NCBI GenBank assembly: GCA_963704025.1
Contig: CAVPGP010000001.1
Location: forward strand, 558,001 to 622,000
Direction of reading: 5' to 3'
DNA from: CAVPGP01 sp963704025
Lineage (GTDB): Bacteria > Actinomycetota > Thermoleophilia > Gaiellales > Gaiellaceae
DNA: 64,000 nucleotides
In this document: in pieces, positions 51,611-60,523 of the stretch
Layout: every line of letters begins with the position of its first letter
Numbering within the stretch: position 1 is the stretch's first letter
Notes under the pieces: model-generated
Seen by the model: only the letters and a program-made list of their open reading frames with translations
Told to the model about the DNA's origin: nothing
Databases searched by the model: none
Translations under genes and position numbers: made by a program

Positions 51611-52125
51611 GCAGCCTCCCGGCGGGCGGCGCGCGTTCGCGGGCCGACCCGGCCTGCGAGCCGCTCCAGGTCGGCCAGCGTGTCCACGTCGTCGGCCAGG
51701 TTCGGAATCTCGAGCAGGCGCGAGGAAGCGAGCGCCGCGAAGCGCTCCGCGCTCCCGGGCCCGTAGACCGGCTTGAAGAGCGTCGGCGAGGCGAGTGCGA
51801 GCGCATTCGTCGTCCCGTCTGCGGCCGCGACGACGGAGAGCCCGCCCTCCGGGACGGAACCGAGCAGCGCCAGCAGGTCGCGCGGCGTCGCGCACGGCAG
51901 ATCCGCGTTCACCACCAGCACCGGCTCGTCGGGTAGCTCCGCGAGCGCCGCCCCGACCGCCGCGCCCTGGCCGCCCGGCGTATCGGCGAGGACCGGCCGG
52001 CCCACCTCTCGGCAGGCGGCCATCAGGTCGCCGAGCATCGCCCGCGCCAGGCGCTCCCTCAACCTCGCCGGCAGCCGGCTCTTGGCCGTGCCGGGCCGGT
52101 ACGGGATCACGATCGCCGGTCCCAC
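51607..52125 (-). CDS. cofC: 2-phospho-L-lactate guanylyltransferase-like protein
   Basis: A 172-residue nucleotidyltransferase-fold protein: VIPYRPGTAKSRLPARL is the GTP-binding loop with Lys, VLVVNADLPCATPRDL the metal-binding Asp, and GTTNALAL the substrate loop. It activates 2-phospholactate or PEP with GTP in F420 synthesis. GTG 52125 lies 10 nt after GCCGATA (52142-52136), but no matching -35 is present. It heads cofC-cofD-npdG-cofE. Confidence 0.9.
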   Translation of the reverse strand: MGPAIVIPYRPGTAKSRLPARLRERLARAMLGDLMAACREVGRPVLADTPGGQGAAVGAALAELPDEPVLVVNADLPCATPRDLLALLGSVPEGGLSVVAAADGTTNALALASPTLFKPVYGPGSAERFAALASSRLLEIPNLADDVDTLADLERLAGRVGPRTRAARREAA

Positions 52126-52218
52126 ACCGGGAGCCTATCGGCGCCGGCCGAGGTCACGAAGGCCACCGGCGGCGGCGATCGCGCAGACACAGCGCGCGTC
52201 ACGGGAATCAGCCCCGGT

Positions 52219-52497
52219 TCAGGCGCCCGGCGCGCCCGGCCCGCTCTCGACCCACTCCTGCAGCTCGTACCAGTGCGAGTCCGCAAGCGCGTCGGCGATC
52301 TCCGGCTCGGTGTGCGGACGGTGGAAGACGTGCCGCTCGAGGTCGCAGCAGATGGAGACCGCATCGGCCCGGACGCCGTCGATCCTGACGAGCACCTCGG
52401 AGGGGAGCTGCGCCTCGGCGAGCGTGTAGTGCTTGAACTGGAGGTCAGGGGCCAGCACCATCAGCTGCGGCCAGTCAGGACAGGTCCGCGAGCTCAT
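52219..52497 (-). CDS. Conserved hypothetical protein, 92 residues
   Basis: A small acidic protein with WPQLMVLAPDLQFKHYTLAEAQLP, VSICCDLERHVFHRPHTEPEIA and a Trp/Tyr-rich SHWYELQEWV end. No domain recognised. The ATG overlaps the Wzt-type ATPase stop (ATGA), so it is the last gene of the hemE-to-wzt chain. Could be a small accessory factor; function unknown. Confidence 0.68.
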   Translation of the reverse strand: MSSRTCPDWPQLMVLAPDLQFKHYTLAEAQLPSEVLVRIDGVRADAVSICCDLERHVFHRPHTEPEIADALADSHWYELQEWVESGPGAPGA

Positions 52498-53717
52498 CGG
52501 GAGGGAGTTTCGGCCTCGCTCGCGATCTCCTTCAACGTCCAGCGGCCGTCGAGGAGCACCGGGCCGCGCTCGGCGCCGGGCGGGTAGACCACGAACCGGA
52601 GCGCGTCGTCGAGCAGATGCAGCAGCCGCCCGCCGTCCGCCTCGCGGAGGGCGAAGCGAAGGTGGAAGCGCCCGTCGGCCAGCGGCAGCCGGTCGAGAGC
52701 GAGCTCGAGCACCCGCTCCCCCGGCTCGGCGCGCCAGCCGAGCGCCGCCGTGTCCTGCTCGCCGCTCGCGAGCAGCATCCCGTTGTCGTCGCGGAGCTCC
52801 AGCACGACCACCGGCGGCTCCACGGGCTGCTCGACCGAGACCCGGAGCCGCACCGTCAGCGGCTCGCCGGCCGTGAACTGAAGCCGCTCGTCGCCCTCCG
52901 CGTCCACGAGCACGCCCTCGACGATTCGCGCCTCGCCGGTGCCGAACTCCCGCAGGCCGGCCGCGAGCTCGTCCGGGCTCTCCTCCGCCGCGAGCAGCGC
53001 GTGGTAGCGCGCGATTGCGTCGCGGACGGGCCCGTCGAAGTCGACCCGGCCGTGCCGGAGCAGCACCGACCGGTCGCACAGCCGCTCGACGGCCGCCGCG
53101 TCGTGTGAGACGAAGACGATCGTGCCGCCGCGCTGCTTGTACTCGGCGATCTTGCCGAAGCATTTGCGCTGGAAGCCCTCGTCGCCCACGGCGAACACCT
53201 CGTCGAGGAGCAGGGCGTCGGCCTGGATGTGCGCGGCGACTGCGAAGCCGAGCCGCATGTACATCCCGGACGAGTACGTGCGGACGGGCAGGTCGATCGC
53301 GTCCTCGAGGCCGGCGAAGTCGACGATCTCGTCCATCAGCTCCCGCACGCGCGCCCGCGAGAGGCCGTGGATGGAGCCGTTCAGATAGACGTTCTCGCGA
53401 CCGGTGAACTCCGGATGGAACCCCGCGCCGAGCTCCAGCAGCGAGCCGATCCGCCCCTCCACGGCGACGCGGCCCGAGGTGGGCTTGATGATCCCGGACA
53501 ACAGGCGCAACAACGTCGACTTGCCGGAGCCGTTGCGCCCGACGAGCGCCACCGCCTCGCCCGGCTCGATGTGGAACGAGACGCCGTCGAGCGCCACGAC
53601 CTCGCGGGCGGGCTCGCGCCCGCGCAGGACGAACAGGTCCTTGAGCGTCCGCGACGGCTGCGCGTGCACGGTGAACACCCGGCGCACGTCGTCGACGAGG
53701 ATCTCGCCCCTCCTCAT
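52494..53717 (-). CDS. Polysaccharide ABC exporter ATPase (Wzt/TagH-like)
   Basis: A 407-residue ATPase. N-terminal domain: Walker A GRNGSGKST, LLELGAGFHPEFTGRENVYLNG, signature YSSGMYMRLGFAVAA, Walker B ALLLDEVFAVGD, H-loop VSHD. These are hallmarks of Wzt/TagH ATPases. The extra C-terminal 140 residues form a beta-sandwich like the Wzt carbohydrate-binding domain. Its Wzm permease is encoded at 57.8-58.6 kb. It exports an undecaprenyl-linked glycan. Confidence 0.9.
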   Translation of the reverse strand: MRRGEILVDDVRRVFTVHAQPSRTLKDLFVLRGREPAREVVALDGVSFHIEPGEAVALVGRNGSGKSTLLRLLSGIIKPTSGRVAVEGRIGSLLELGAGFHPEFTGRENVYLNGSIHGLSRARVRELMDEIVDFAGLEDAIDLPVRTYSSGMYMRLGFAVAAHIQADALLLDEVFAVGDEGFQRKCFGKIAEYKQRGGTIVFVSHDAAAVERLCDRSVLLRHGRVDFDGPVRDAIARYHALLAAEESPDELAAGLREFGTGEARIVEGVLVDAEGDERLQFTAGEPLTVRLRVSVEQPVEPPVVVLELRDDNGMLLASGEQDTAALGWRAEPGERVLELALDRLPLADGRFHLRFALREADGGRLLHLLDDALRFVVYPPGAERGPVLLDGRWTLKEIASEAETPSR

Positions 53718-54172
53718 AGCTCCTTGACCATGAAGATGGCGCTCTCCGCGTAGTCGAGCGAGCGGTAGAGATTGCGCGCCGGCTCGTTGCCGCCGAAGAC
53801 GTTGAGCGCGATCCGCGCCAGTCCGCGCCTGCGGGCCTCGTCCTCCGCGAAGAGCATCAGCTCGCGGCCGAGGCCTTTGCCCCGATGGGCCTCGGCGACG
53901 CGCACCTCGTAGACGAAGAGCTGCGGGCCGGCCATCCCCGGACGCTCCGTGAGCCAGAGCCAGCCGGCAGGCTCGCCGTCGTGCTCGATCACCGAGACCG
54001 AATGCTCGCCGCTCGGATAGCCGCTCGCCCACAGCCCGCTCATGTCGTCGACGGACTTCTTCTGGGCCTCCTCGCGGGGGACGCCGCCGTCGACCTCGAT
54101 GCTCTGCGCGTAGCCCGCACGGCACGCCTCGTACCACGCGTCGAACTCGTCCTCGCGCAGCGGGCGGATCAC
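53714..54172 (-). CDS. GNAT N-acetyltransferase
   Basis: A 152-residue GNAT with VYEVRVAEAHRGKGLGRELMLFAEDEARRRG (acetyl-CoA loop, RGKGLG) and ALNVFGGNEPARNLYRSLDY (motif B). GTG 54172 and the stop both overlap neighbouring genes by 4 nt. It is wedged between hemH and the Wzt-type ATPase; its substrate is unknown. Confidence 0.87.
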   Translation of the reverse strand: MIRPLREDEFDAWYEACRAGYAQSIEVDGGVPREEAQKKSVDDMSGLWASGYPSGEHSVSVIEHDGEPAGWLWLTERPGMAGPQLFVYEVRVAEAHRGKGLGRELMLFAEDEARRRGLARIALNVFGGNEPARNLYRSLDYAESAIFMVKEL

Positions 54173-55032
54173 AACCGCCGGCTCACGATCCCCGCCAGCG
54201 CGGCGACGAATGCAGGCTCGTCGTTCGGCATCTCGATCCTGCTCAGCTCCAGCCCCAGCTCGCGCGCGCAGTCCTGCGCCTCGGTGTCGATGTCCCAGCG
54301 GATCTCCAGATGATCCGACACGAACCCGACGGGACACACGAGCACCCGGCGGATCCCGCGCCCGTGCAGGTCGGCGAGGTGGTCGAGGATGTCCGGACCG
54401 AGCCATGGCTCGCCGGTCTCGCTCTCGCTCTGAAAGGCGAACGACCAGTCCTCGATCCCGGCGCGGCTTGCGACCAGGCGGGAGGTCGCGAGCAGCTGAT
54501 CCTCGTAGGGATCGCCGCCGGCGACGGTCCGCTCCGGCAGGCTGTGCGCGGTGAAGACGACGTGCGCGCTCGTGCCGCGGATCTTCTCGGCGAGCACGTC
54601 GACGAAGGCTTCGTCGTCGTACCAAGACTCGACGAAGCGCAGCTCGGCGCGGTTGCCCAGTCCTTCCTCGAGCAGGCGCCGGTAGCCGGCGATCGAGCCT
54701 CGCGAGTAGTGCGGCGCCAGCACGAGGCCGACGACGGTCTCCGCACCCGCGGCCACGGACCGGTCCGCGGCCTCGGCGATCCGCGGCTGCCAGTGCTTCA
54801 TGCCGGTGAAGACGGGGAGCCCGAGCTCGCCCTCCAGCGCGGCGCGTGTCCGCTCGGTGATCGCGTTCAGCGGATTCGAGTCCTCGATCCCCACTCGCCG
54901 GTAGCGGGCCACGAGGTCGTCGAGCTGCTCCGGCGCGATCGGCCGGCCGCCGCGGATGTCGGCGTAGTACGCAGGGACGTCGGCGATCCGCTCCGGGGAG
55001 CCGTAGGCCATCAGGACGACTGCTGCGCTCAC
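54169..55032 (-). CDS. hemH: Ferrochelatase (coproporphyrin ferrochelatase type)
   Basis: A 287-residue chelatase: VVLMAYGSPERIADVPAYYADIRGG, VGLVLAPHYSRGS, VVFTAHSLPERT with the metal-binding His, and VLVCPVGFVSDHLEIRWDID with the catalytic Glu. It inserts iron into the porphyrin. In actinobacteria the substrate is usually coproporphyrin III (CpfC). GTG 55032 overlaps the upstream phosphotransferase-like gene by 4 nt. Confidence 0.92.
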   Translation of the reverse strand: MSAAVVLMAYGSPERIADVPAYYADIRGGRPIAPEQLDDLVARYRRVGIEDSNPLNAITERTRAALEGELGLPVFTGMKHWQPRIAEAADRSVAAGAETVVGLVLAPHYSRGSIAGYRRLLEEGLGNRAELRFVESWYDDEAFVDVLAEKIRGTSAHVVFTAHSLPERTVAGGDPYEDQLLATSRLVASRAGIEDWSFAFQSESETGEPWLGPDILDHLADLHGRGIRRVLVCPVGFVSDHLEIRWDIDTEAQDCARELGLELSRIEMPNDEPAFVAALAGIVSRRL

Positions 55033-55982
55033 GCGCGTGACGGTAGCCGACTCGCCTCGTCGGTCCACGCGGCGAGCCGGGACAGGAACCCCTGGAAGCG
55101 CTCCCGCGTGGCGGTGTCGACGTCCGGCCGGCCCACCCAGCCGGCGAGCCACGAGAGGCGGAGAGGCGTGCCGGCGAGGAACGCCCACCGCGCCGCGGCG
55201 AGGTCGGAGAAGCTTGCGTCGCGAAGGCCCGAGGCGTAGCCGTCCCAGACGAGCTCGCCGAGCCGCGAGGCGTCGGCGAGGGGGACGAAGCCGTCCAGCA
55301 CCGAGTCCGCGGCCAGAACCCCCGCGTCGAGGCCGACGGCGGCGAGCCCGCAGAACGCCCAGTCGACGACGACACTGCCGCTCTCGCCGAGCAGGTTGGC
55401 GGGATGGAGGTCGTTGTGGCAGAACGTCTGCGGCAGCGAGTCGAGGCGCGCTAGCGTCGCCGCCTCGTCCGCGCCGGTCGTCCCGTCCATCAGCTCGCGG
55501 CGCAGCGCGAGGTACGAGCGCAGCCAGCCCCGCGCGAGCCAGGCGTCGCGCGGCGGGTCCGCGGCCAGCTCGCCCTGCGCGACGCCCAGCCGATAGGCGA
55601 CCGCGCCGAGCCGCTCCGCGGTCCACGCCGCCGCTTCGGGGACCTGCTCGAGCCAGAGGGCGACCTCGTCCTCGCTCACGTCGACGATGGCGCGCACTCC
55701 CGGCGCGCGCAGTCCGCCGCCGAGCCGGTCGAGCAGGCCCGACGCGTAGACCTCGGGCTCGCGGCGCCAGTACCACGGGTCGCGGACCTCGGCCGACGCC
55801 GGCCAGCGTGGGCTTCCGGCGCCGCAGACGACGAGCTTCCGGATCGCAGGGTCCTCGCCCGCGCGAACCGACCAGAGGCCGCCGGTCGCCGCGGGCGGCG
55901 TCACCCGCAGCTGCCGGACCGCCTCGACCGAGGCTCGCGGTCCGAAGACCTCGTCGAGCTCGGCCTGCGGGATCGTGGTCAG
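55029..55982 (-). CDS. Aminoglycoside phosphotransferase-like kinase, probable CTG start
   Basis: A 317-residue APH/ChoK-fold protein. The catalytic loop FCHNDLHPANLL and DFG-like VVDWAF are clear; the N-lobe is short (VRQLRVTPPAATGGLWSVRAGEDPAIRKLVVCG, with the ATP-binding Lys). Likely substrate is a small hydroxylated molecule rather than an antibiotic. No ATG, GTG or TTG occurs early in the frame. CTG 55982 overlaps the hemE stop (CTGA), as in every other junction of this operon, so I take it as the start; an internal GTG about 26 codons later is the alternative. Confidence 0.8.
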   Translation of the reverse strand: MTTIPQAELDEVFGPRASVEAVRQLRVTPPAATGGLWSVRAGEDPAIRKLVVCGAGSPRWPASAEVRDPWYWRREPEVYASGLLDRLGGGLRAPGVRAIVDVSEDEVALWLEQVPEAAAWTAERLGAVAYRLGVAQGELAADPPRDAWLARGWLRSYLALRRELMDGTTGADEAATLARLDSLPQTFCHNDLHPANLLGESGSVVVDWAFCGLAAVGLDAGVLAADSVLDGFVPLADASRLGELVWDGYASGLRDASFSDLAAARWAFLAGTPLRLSWLAGWVGRPDVDTATRERFQGFLSRLAAWTDEASRLPSRA

Positions 55983-57013
55983 GCCGCGACCGGCGCGGAG
56001 GTCCGCTCGTGGACGAGCCGGCGCAGACGGCCGAGGTCGTCCGGGTCGGTCTGCGGGAGGACCCCGTGGCCGAGGTTGAAGATGTGGCCCGGCCGGCCGG
56101 CGGCCCGTTCGAGCACGTCCAGCGCTGCCGCCTCGACGCGCTCCCACGGGCCGAGCAGCACGGCGGGCTCGAGATTCCCCTGCACGCCGCGATCGTCCCC
56201 GACCTCGGCCCAGCCGCGGTCCAGCGGGAGCCGCCAGTCGAGGCCGATCACGTCGCCGCCCGCGTCGCGCATGGCGCCGAGCAGATGCGCCGTCCCGGTG
56301 CCGAAGTGGATCGTCGGGCAGTCGAGCGAGTCGAGGATCCGCTTCGAGTACGGCGCCACGAACTCCTCGTAGTCCGCCGGGGAGAGCGCGCCGACCCAGG
56401 AGTCGAAGAGCTGGATCGCGTCGGCTCCGGCGCGCACCTTGGCCTGGACGTAGAGGACGAAGCAGTCGGCGAGCCTCTCCATCAGCTCGTGCCAGACCTC
56501 GGGTGCGCCGTACATCATCGCCTTCACCTTCGTGAACTCGCGGCTGGGCCTCCCTTCGACGAGATAGCCCGCGACGGTGAAGGGCCCGCCGCAGAAGCCG
56601 ACGACGGCCTGGTCGGAGCGGAGCTCGGCGCGCACGAGGCGGACCGCCTCGAGGATCTGCGGCACCGACTCCTCGGGGTCGGGCACGATCAGGCGCGCCA
56701 CGTCGGCCCGGCGCTCGACAGGCCGCTCGACGACGGGGCCGACGTTCTCGACGAGCTGCACGTCGACGCCCATGCCGATGACCGGGAACATGATGTCCGC
56801 GAACATCACAGCCGCGTCGACGTCGTGCCGGCGGACGGGCTGCAGCGTCACCTCCGCGCAGAGCTCAGGCTGGCGGACGATGTCGAAGAGGCCGTAGCGC
56901 TCGCGCAGCGCACGGTACTCCGGCAGCGAGCGGCCGGCCTGGCGCATGAACCAGACGGGGGTGCGCTCGACGGAAGCGCAGCGGCGCGCTGCGCGGACGA
57001 GGAGGGGGGTCAT
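55979..57013 (-). CDS. hemE: Uroporphyrinogen decarboxylase
   Basis: A 344-residue HemE: TPVWFMRQAGRSLPEYR (substrate-binding Arg), FADIMFPVIGMGVDV (active-site Asp region), GFCGGPFTVAGYLVEG, DSWVGALSPADYEEFVAPY and FNLGHGVLPQTDPD. It converts uroporphyrinogen III to coproporphyrinogen III. ATG 57013 lies 10 nt from a TAGTCT -10-like hexamer, so the mRNA is probably leaderless. It is the first gene of the hemE-APH-hemH-GNAT-wzt-hypothetical chain. Confidence 0.94.
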   Translation of the reverse strand: MTPLLVRAARRCASVERTPVWFMRQAGRSLPEYRALRERYGLFDIVRQPELCAEVTLQPVRRHDVDAAVMFADIMFPVIGMGVDVQLVENVGPVVERPVERRADVARLIVPDPEESVPQILEAVRLVRAELRSDQAVVGFCGGPFTVAGYLVEGRPSREFTKVKAMMYGAPEVWHELMERLADCFVLYVQAKVRAGADAIQLFDSWVGALSPADYEEFVAPYSKRILDSLDCPTIHFGTGTAHLLGAMRDAGGDVIGLDWRLPLDRGWAEVGDDRGVQGNLEPAVLLGPWERVEAAALDVLERAAGRPGHIFNLGHGVLPQTDPDDLGRLRRLVHERTSAPVAA

Positions 57014-57037
57014 TGCCGCGCCTAGACTAGCCGCGCC
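57014..57037. promoter_or_regulatory. 24-bp bidirectional promoter between hemE and the Ig-like gene
   Basis: The gap has CCTAGACTAGC at its centre. TAGACT (57023-57028) is 9 nt before ATG 57038 on the plus strand and TAGTCT (57029-57024) is 10 nt before ATG 57013 on the minus strand. Both match the actinobacterial TANNNT -10 at leaderless spacing. The related CTAGACTAG also precedes the Wzm gene on the minus strand at about 58647-58655. Confidence 0.5.
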
Positions 57038-57844
57038 ATGGACGACCCGATCCCCAAGGGCCCGCTGGCGGCACGCTGGCGGAGCTGGAGCCTCGACGGC
57101 CGCCGGGCCGGAACGCTGGCCCGCGCCCTCGTCGTCGTCGAGAACGCCGGCACGGCGACCTGGCAGACGCGCGACGAGACGAACGGCATCCACGCCTCGT
57201 ATCACTGGCTCGACGACCGCGGCAACGCCATCGTCTGGGACGGCCTGCGCACGTCGCTGCCCCATCCCGTCGCGCCGGGGGAGACCGTCGAGCTCGCGCT
57301 CGAGGTGCGGCTGCCCGTGCCGCCCGGCCGTTATCGCTACGCCCTCGACCTGGTGGACGAGGGGCGGTTCTGGCTCGCCGAGCTCGGAAACGCGCGGCCG
57401 GAGGAGGACGTCGACGTCGCGCCGCGGATCGAGCGCCGGCTGGCCGTGGTCGGCGCCGAGGTGGGGGGCCTGGAGGAGCCGGTCGTGCCGCTCGAGGAGG
57501 CGGAGGCGGTCGCGTACCTCGCTCCCGGGGCGGAGCCGGCCCCCGACTGGTCGCGGCGCGTGCTCGACGCGCACCAGGAGGGGTTCGCGATCGTCGGCGG
57601 CGCCGTCCAGACGGACGGGCGCAGGGCGCGCAAGGCGCTGGCGGCGTGGGCGCCCGGCGGCGGCCGCGTGCCGTCGTTTCCCGGGCCGCTGCTCTTCCCG
57701 TCGATCGTGAAGGAGATCGACGTCGAGCCGACGCCAGGGCCGGAAGGGCTGCCGGCGATCGAGCCGTCGCGCGACCATCCGCATCGCCGCGAGCCGTGGC
57801 TCTACGACGGCCGCATCACCGTCAGGCTGACGAAGGGGTTCTAG
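57038..57844 (+). CDS. Beta-sandwich (Ig-like) protein linked to polysaccharide genes
   Basis: A 268-residue protein with a domain (about 10-115: LVVVENAGTATWQTR, IHASYHWLDDRGNAIVWDGLRTSLPHPVAPGETVELALEVRLP) that resembles the NEW1/Ig-like sandwich found near or fused to Wzt-type transporters and glycosyltransferases. The C-terminal half is not recognised. There is no signal peptide. A carbohydrate-binding role with the Wzm/Wzt exporter is inferred. It converges with and overlaps the end of the Wzm gene by 4 nt. Confidence 0.72.
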   Translation: MDDPIPKGPLAARWRSWSLDGRRAGTLARALVVVENAGTATWQTRDETNGIHASYHWLDDRGNAIVWDGLRTSLPHPVAPGETVELALEVRLPVPPGRYRYALDLVDEGRFWLAELGNARPEEDVDVAPRIERRLAVVGAEVGGLEEPVVPLEEAEAVAYLAPGAEPAPDWSRRVLDAHQEGFAIVGGAVQTDGRRARKALAAWAPGGGRVPSFPGPLLFPSIVKEIDVEPTPGPEGLPAIEPSRDHPHRREPWLYDGRITVRLTKGF

Positions 57845-58636
57845 AGCTCGACGGGGATCCGGTCGTCCACGCGGCTGAAGACCCAGGCGCCGAGGCAGAG
57901 CGCGGCCACCGCCGCGACGACGAGGTAGACGACGTCGGCGGGCCGGGGGAGCCGGCCCTCGTAGAGCGGCGCCCGCAGCGCCTCGATCGGCGGCGTGATG
58001 AAGTTCCCCCAGCGGAGCACCTGCGTCAGCGTCCGGTGGTGGTCGAAGGCGTCGATCGCCGCGTACGAGTAGACGATCGGCGTCAGGAAGAACCAGGGCA
58101 GGAGCAGCGCCGAGAGCAGGTGCTCCACGTCGCGGTAGAGCACGTTGAGCGATGCGATCGCGAGCGCGCAGCCGGCGACGAGCGCGACGACGCCGACCGC
58201 GAGCAGCGGCGTCAGCCAGACCGTGTCGCGCGTCTCCGGGATCACGATCGCGTTCGACGATCATCAGCGCGACGATCATCGCGGCAAAGGAGACGAGCTG
58301 GGTGGCCACGATCGAGAGCGGCACGAGCTGCCGCGGGAAGCGGATCTTCTTGATCAGGTCGGCGTTGTCCAGCAGGCTGCGCGCACCCGCTTGCAGGGAG
58401 GTGGAGAAGAAGATCCAGACGGCCAGTCCCGAAAGGAGGTACAGCGGGTAGTGCGGCAGGTCGATCGCCCGCCAGAGGACGCTGAAGACGAGCGCGTAGA
58501 TGGCCATCAGCACGAGCGGGTTGGCCAGCGACCAGGCGACGCCCAGGGCCGAGCCGCGGTATTTCGCGTGCAGGTCGCGCCGGAAGAGGTTCCGGAACAG
58601 CTCGCGGTAGCGGAAGAGATCCGAGTAGATCGTCAC
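57841..58636 (-). pseudogene. Polysaccharide ABC exporter permease (Wzm-like), one frameshift
   Basis: Two frames encode one ABC-2 permease. From GTG 58636: FRNLFRRDLHAKYRGSALGVAWSLANPLVLM, IYALVFSVLWRAID and IVALMIV; after the break near 58255 the second frame gives NAIVIPETRDTVWLTP, LNVLYRDVEHLLSALLLPWFFLTPIVYS and the last helix. Together this is a complete 264-residue Wzm. Removing one base near 58255 restores the frame. It pairs with the Wzt ATPase at 52.5 kb. Gene decay and sequence error are both possible. Confidence 0.83.
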
Positions 58637-58721
58637 TTGCGCGCTCTAGTCTAGGCGTGGGCCCTGCGAGAGGACTCGACCCAAACATGCGCCTAACAGC
58701 ACTTCACTACCCTCCACAGGC

Positions 58722-60523
58722 GTGAGCGCACTGGCCGTCCTGATTGCCCTGCCGGTGTCCGCGGCGGCGATCTGGGCCCTGCTCCACTCGCCGCTCCGGC
58801 GGCGCCTCCTCGTCGCACCGACCGGCGATCGCTGGCACACCCGCGAGACGCCGCTCGGAGGCGGGATCGGGATCGCGCTCGGGTTCGCGGCCGGCGTCGG
58901 GGCGGCCGTCGCGAGCGGTTACATCGAGGCCGACACGCAGCTGCTGGGGATCCTCGCCGGCTGCTCGATCCTCTTCGTCGCCGGCCTCGTCGACGACCTC
59001 GTCCACCTGCCGCCGGCCGCCAAGCTGACGGCGCAGATCGGGGCCGCGGTGCTCGTGATGCTGACCGGGACGAACGTCGAGATCGTCGGCAACGACATCA
59101 TCGCCTTCGCGATCGGGCTCGTCTGGCTCGTCGGCCTGACGAACGCGTTCAACCTGCTGGACAACATGGACGGGCTCGCCGCGACGCTCGCGGCGATCGC
59201 ATGCGCGTTCTTCGCGATCGACGCGGCGACGACGCACGAGAACCATCTCGTGCTCGCCGTCTCGCTCGCGCTCGGCCTCGGGTGCGCCGGCTTCCTCCCC
59301 TTCAACCTGCGCCCCGGCCGGAAGGCGCTCGTCTTCATGGGCGACTCGGGCAGCCAGCTGCTCGGCTTCGCCCTCGCCGTGCTCGGCCTCGCCGCGAGCT
59401 ACACGGCCGCGTCGGCGACGGTCGCGACGCTGATCCTGCCGGTGCTGATCCTGGCCGTCCCGATCCTGGACACGACCCTCGTGACGATCGTCCGCCTGCT
59501 GGACGGACGGCCGGTCTACGAGGGCGGCCGAGACCACAGCTCGCACCGGCTGGTCTACATGGGCCTCTCGGAGACGAGCGCCGTCGTGCTGCTCGCGCTC
59601 GTCTCGATCGCGCTGGGCGCCACGAGCCTCGCCTACACGGCGCTCGGCAACGGGCGGATCGCGGCCGTCGGCGTGCTGATCACCTTCGCGCTCCTCGTCC
59701 AGTTCGGAAGCTTCCTGGCGGACATCGACCGCGAGGGCCGGATCGACGAGCGGAACCCCTACTTCCGCCATCTCGGCCGCGTCGCCCAGGTGCTGATCGA
59801 CGGAGCGCTGATCGGCGCCGCCTTCCTCTTCGCCTACCTGCTCCGCTTCGAGGGCACCGGCACCTTCAACCAGCGGCACTTCTTCCTCGTCTCGCTGCCG
59901 GTGCTCCTCTTCGCGCGCTACGCTCGCCTTCATCCCGTTCGGCCTCTACCGCGGCGTCTGGCGCTACGCCGGCTCGCGCGACGCGGTCGCCGCGGTCGTC
60001 GCGGTCGTGCTCTCGGAGTTCGTGGCCGTCGGCTTCGTCACGTTGACGCAGCCGCCGTTCGGCGACTTCTCTCGCCAACGTCTTCGTGATCGACGCCTTC
60101 ATCTGCAGCGTGCTGATCGTCGCCTCGCGCTTCGCCGAGCGGGCACTCGCGCGCGGGATGAGCGTCATCCGCGACCGCGACGGGAACCGGATCCTGATCG
60201 TCGGCGCCGGCCGCACCGGACGGAGCCTCTTGCGAGAGCTGCGCGAAACCCCGGGCGAGCGCGTCGTCGGGTTCGTCGACGACGACCCGCGCCTGCGGCG
60301 GCGGAGGCTCCAGGGAGTGAGCGTGCTCGGCGGCACGGGCGAGATCGGCCGGATCCTGGAGCACGCCAACCCCGACCTCGTGCTGATCACGATTCCGGAC
60401 GCGCCCCGCGACGCGCTCGACTCGATCGTCGGCGCCTCCGCCGACGCGGGCATCGCGTGCCGCTTCGTCCGTCGCGAGATCGACCTCGATCCGAAGGTCA
60501 TCCTCGGCGTCGTCGAAGAGTGA
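58722..60523 (+). pseudogene. WecA/TagO-like GT fused to a CapD-type N-terminal domain, two frameshifts
   Basis: Residues 1-330 are a polyprenyl-phosphate sugar-phosphate transferase: NAFNLLDNMDGLAATLA with the Asp pair, FMGDSGSQLLGFALA and GRDHSSHRLVYMGLS with the catalytic His. Further TM helices follow, then FIPFGLYRGVWRYAGSRDAV and a Rossmann domain ILIVGAGRTGRSLLREL typical of the N-terminal region of CapD-like proteins and polyprenyl glycosylphosphotransferases. The frame shifts near 59924 and again near 60075; removing one base at each gives one continuous protein. It would start glycan assembly on undecaprenyl phosphate. Confidence 0.8.

Noticed and set aside
52136..52142. GCCGATA box before cofC as another sigma-28-like promoter
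   Set aside because: It is 10 nt before the start codon, but the position 16 nt upstream reads CCTT, not TCAA/TAAA, so only half the element is present.
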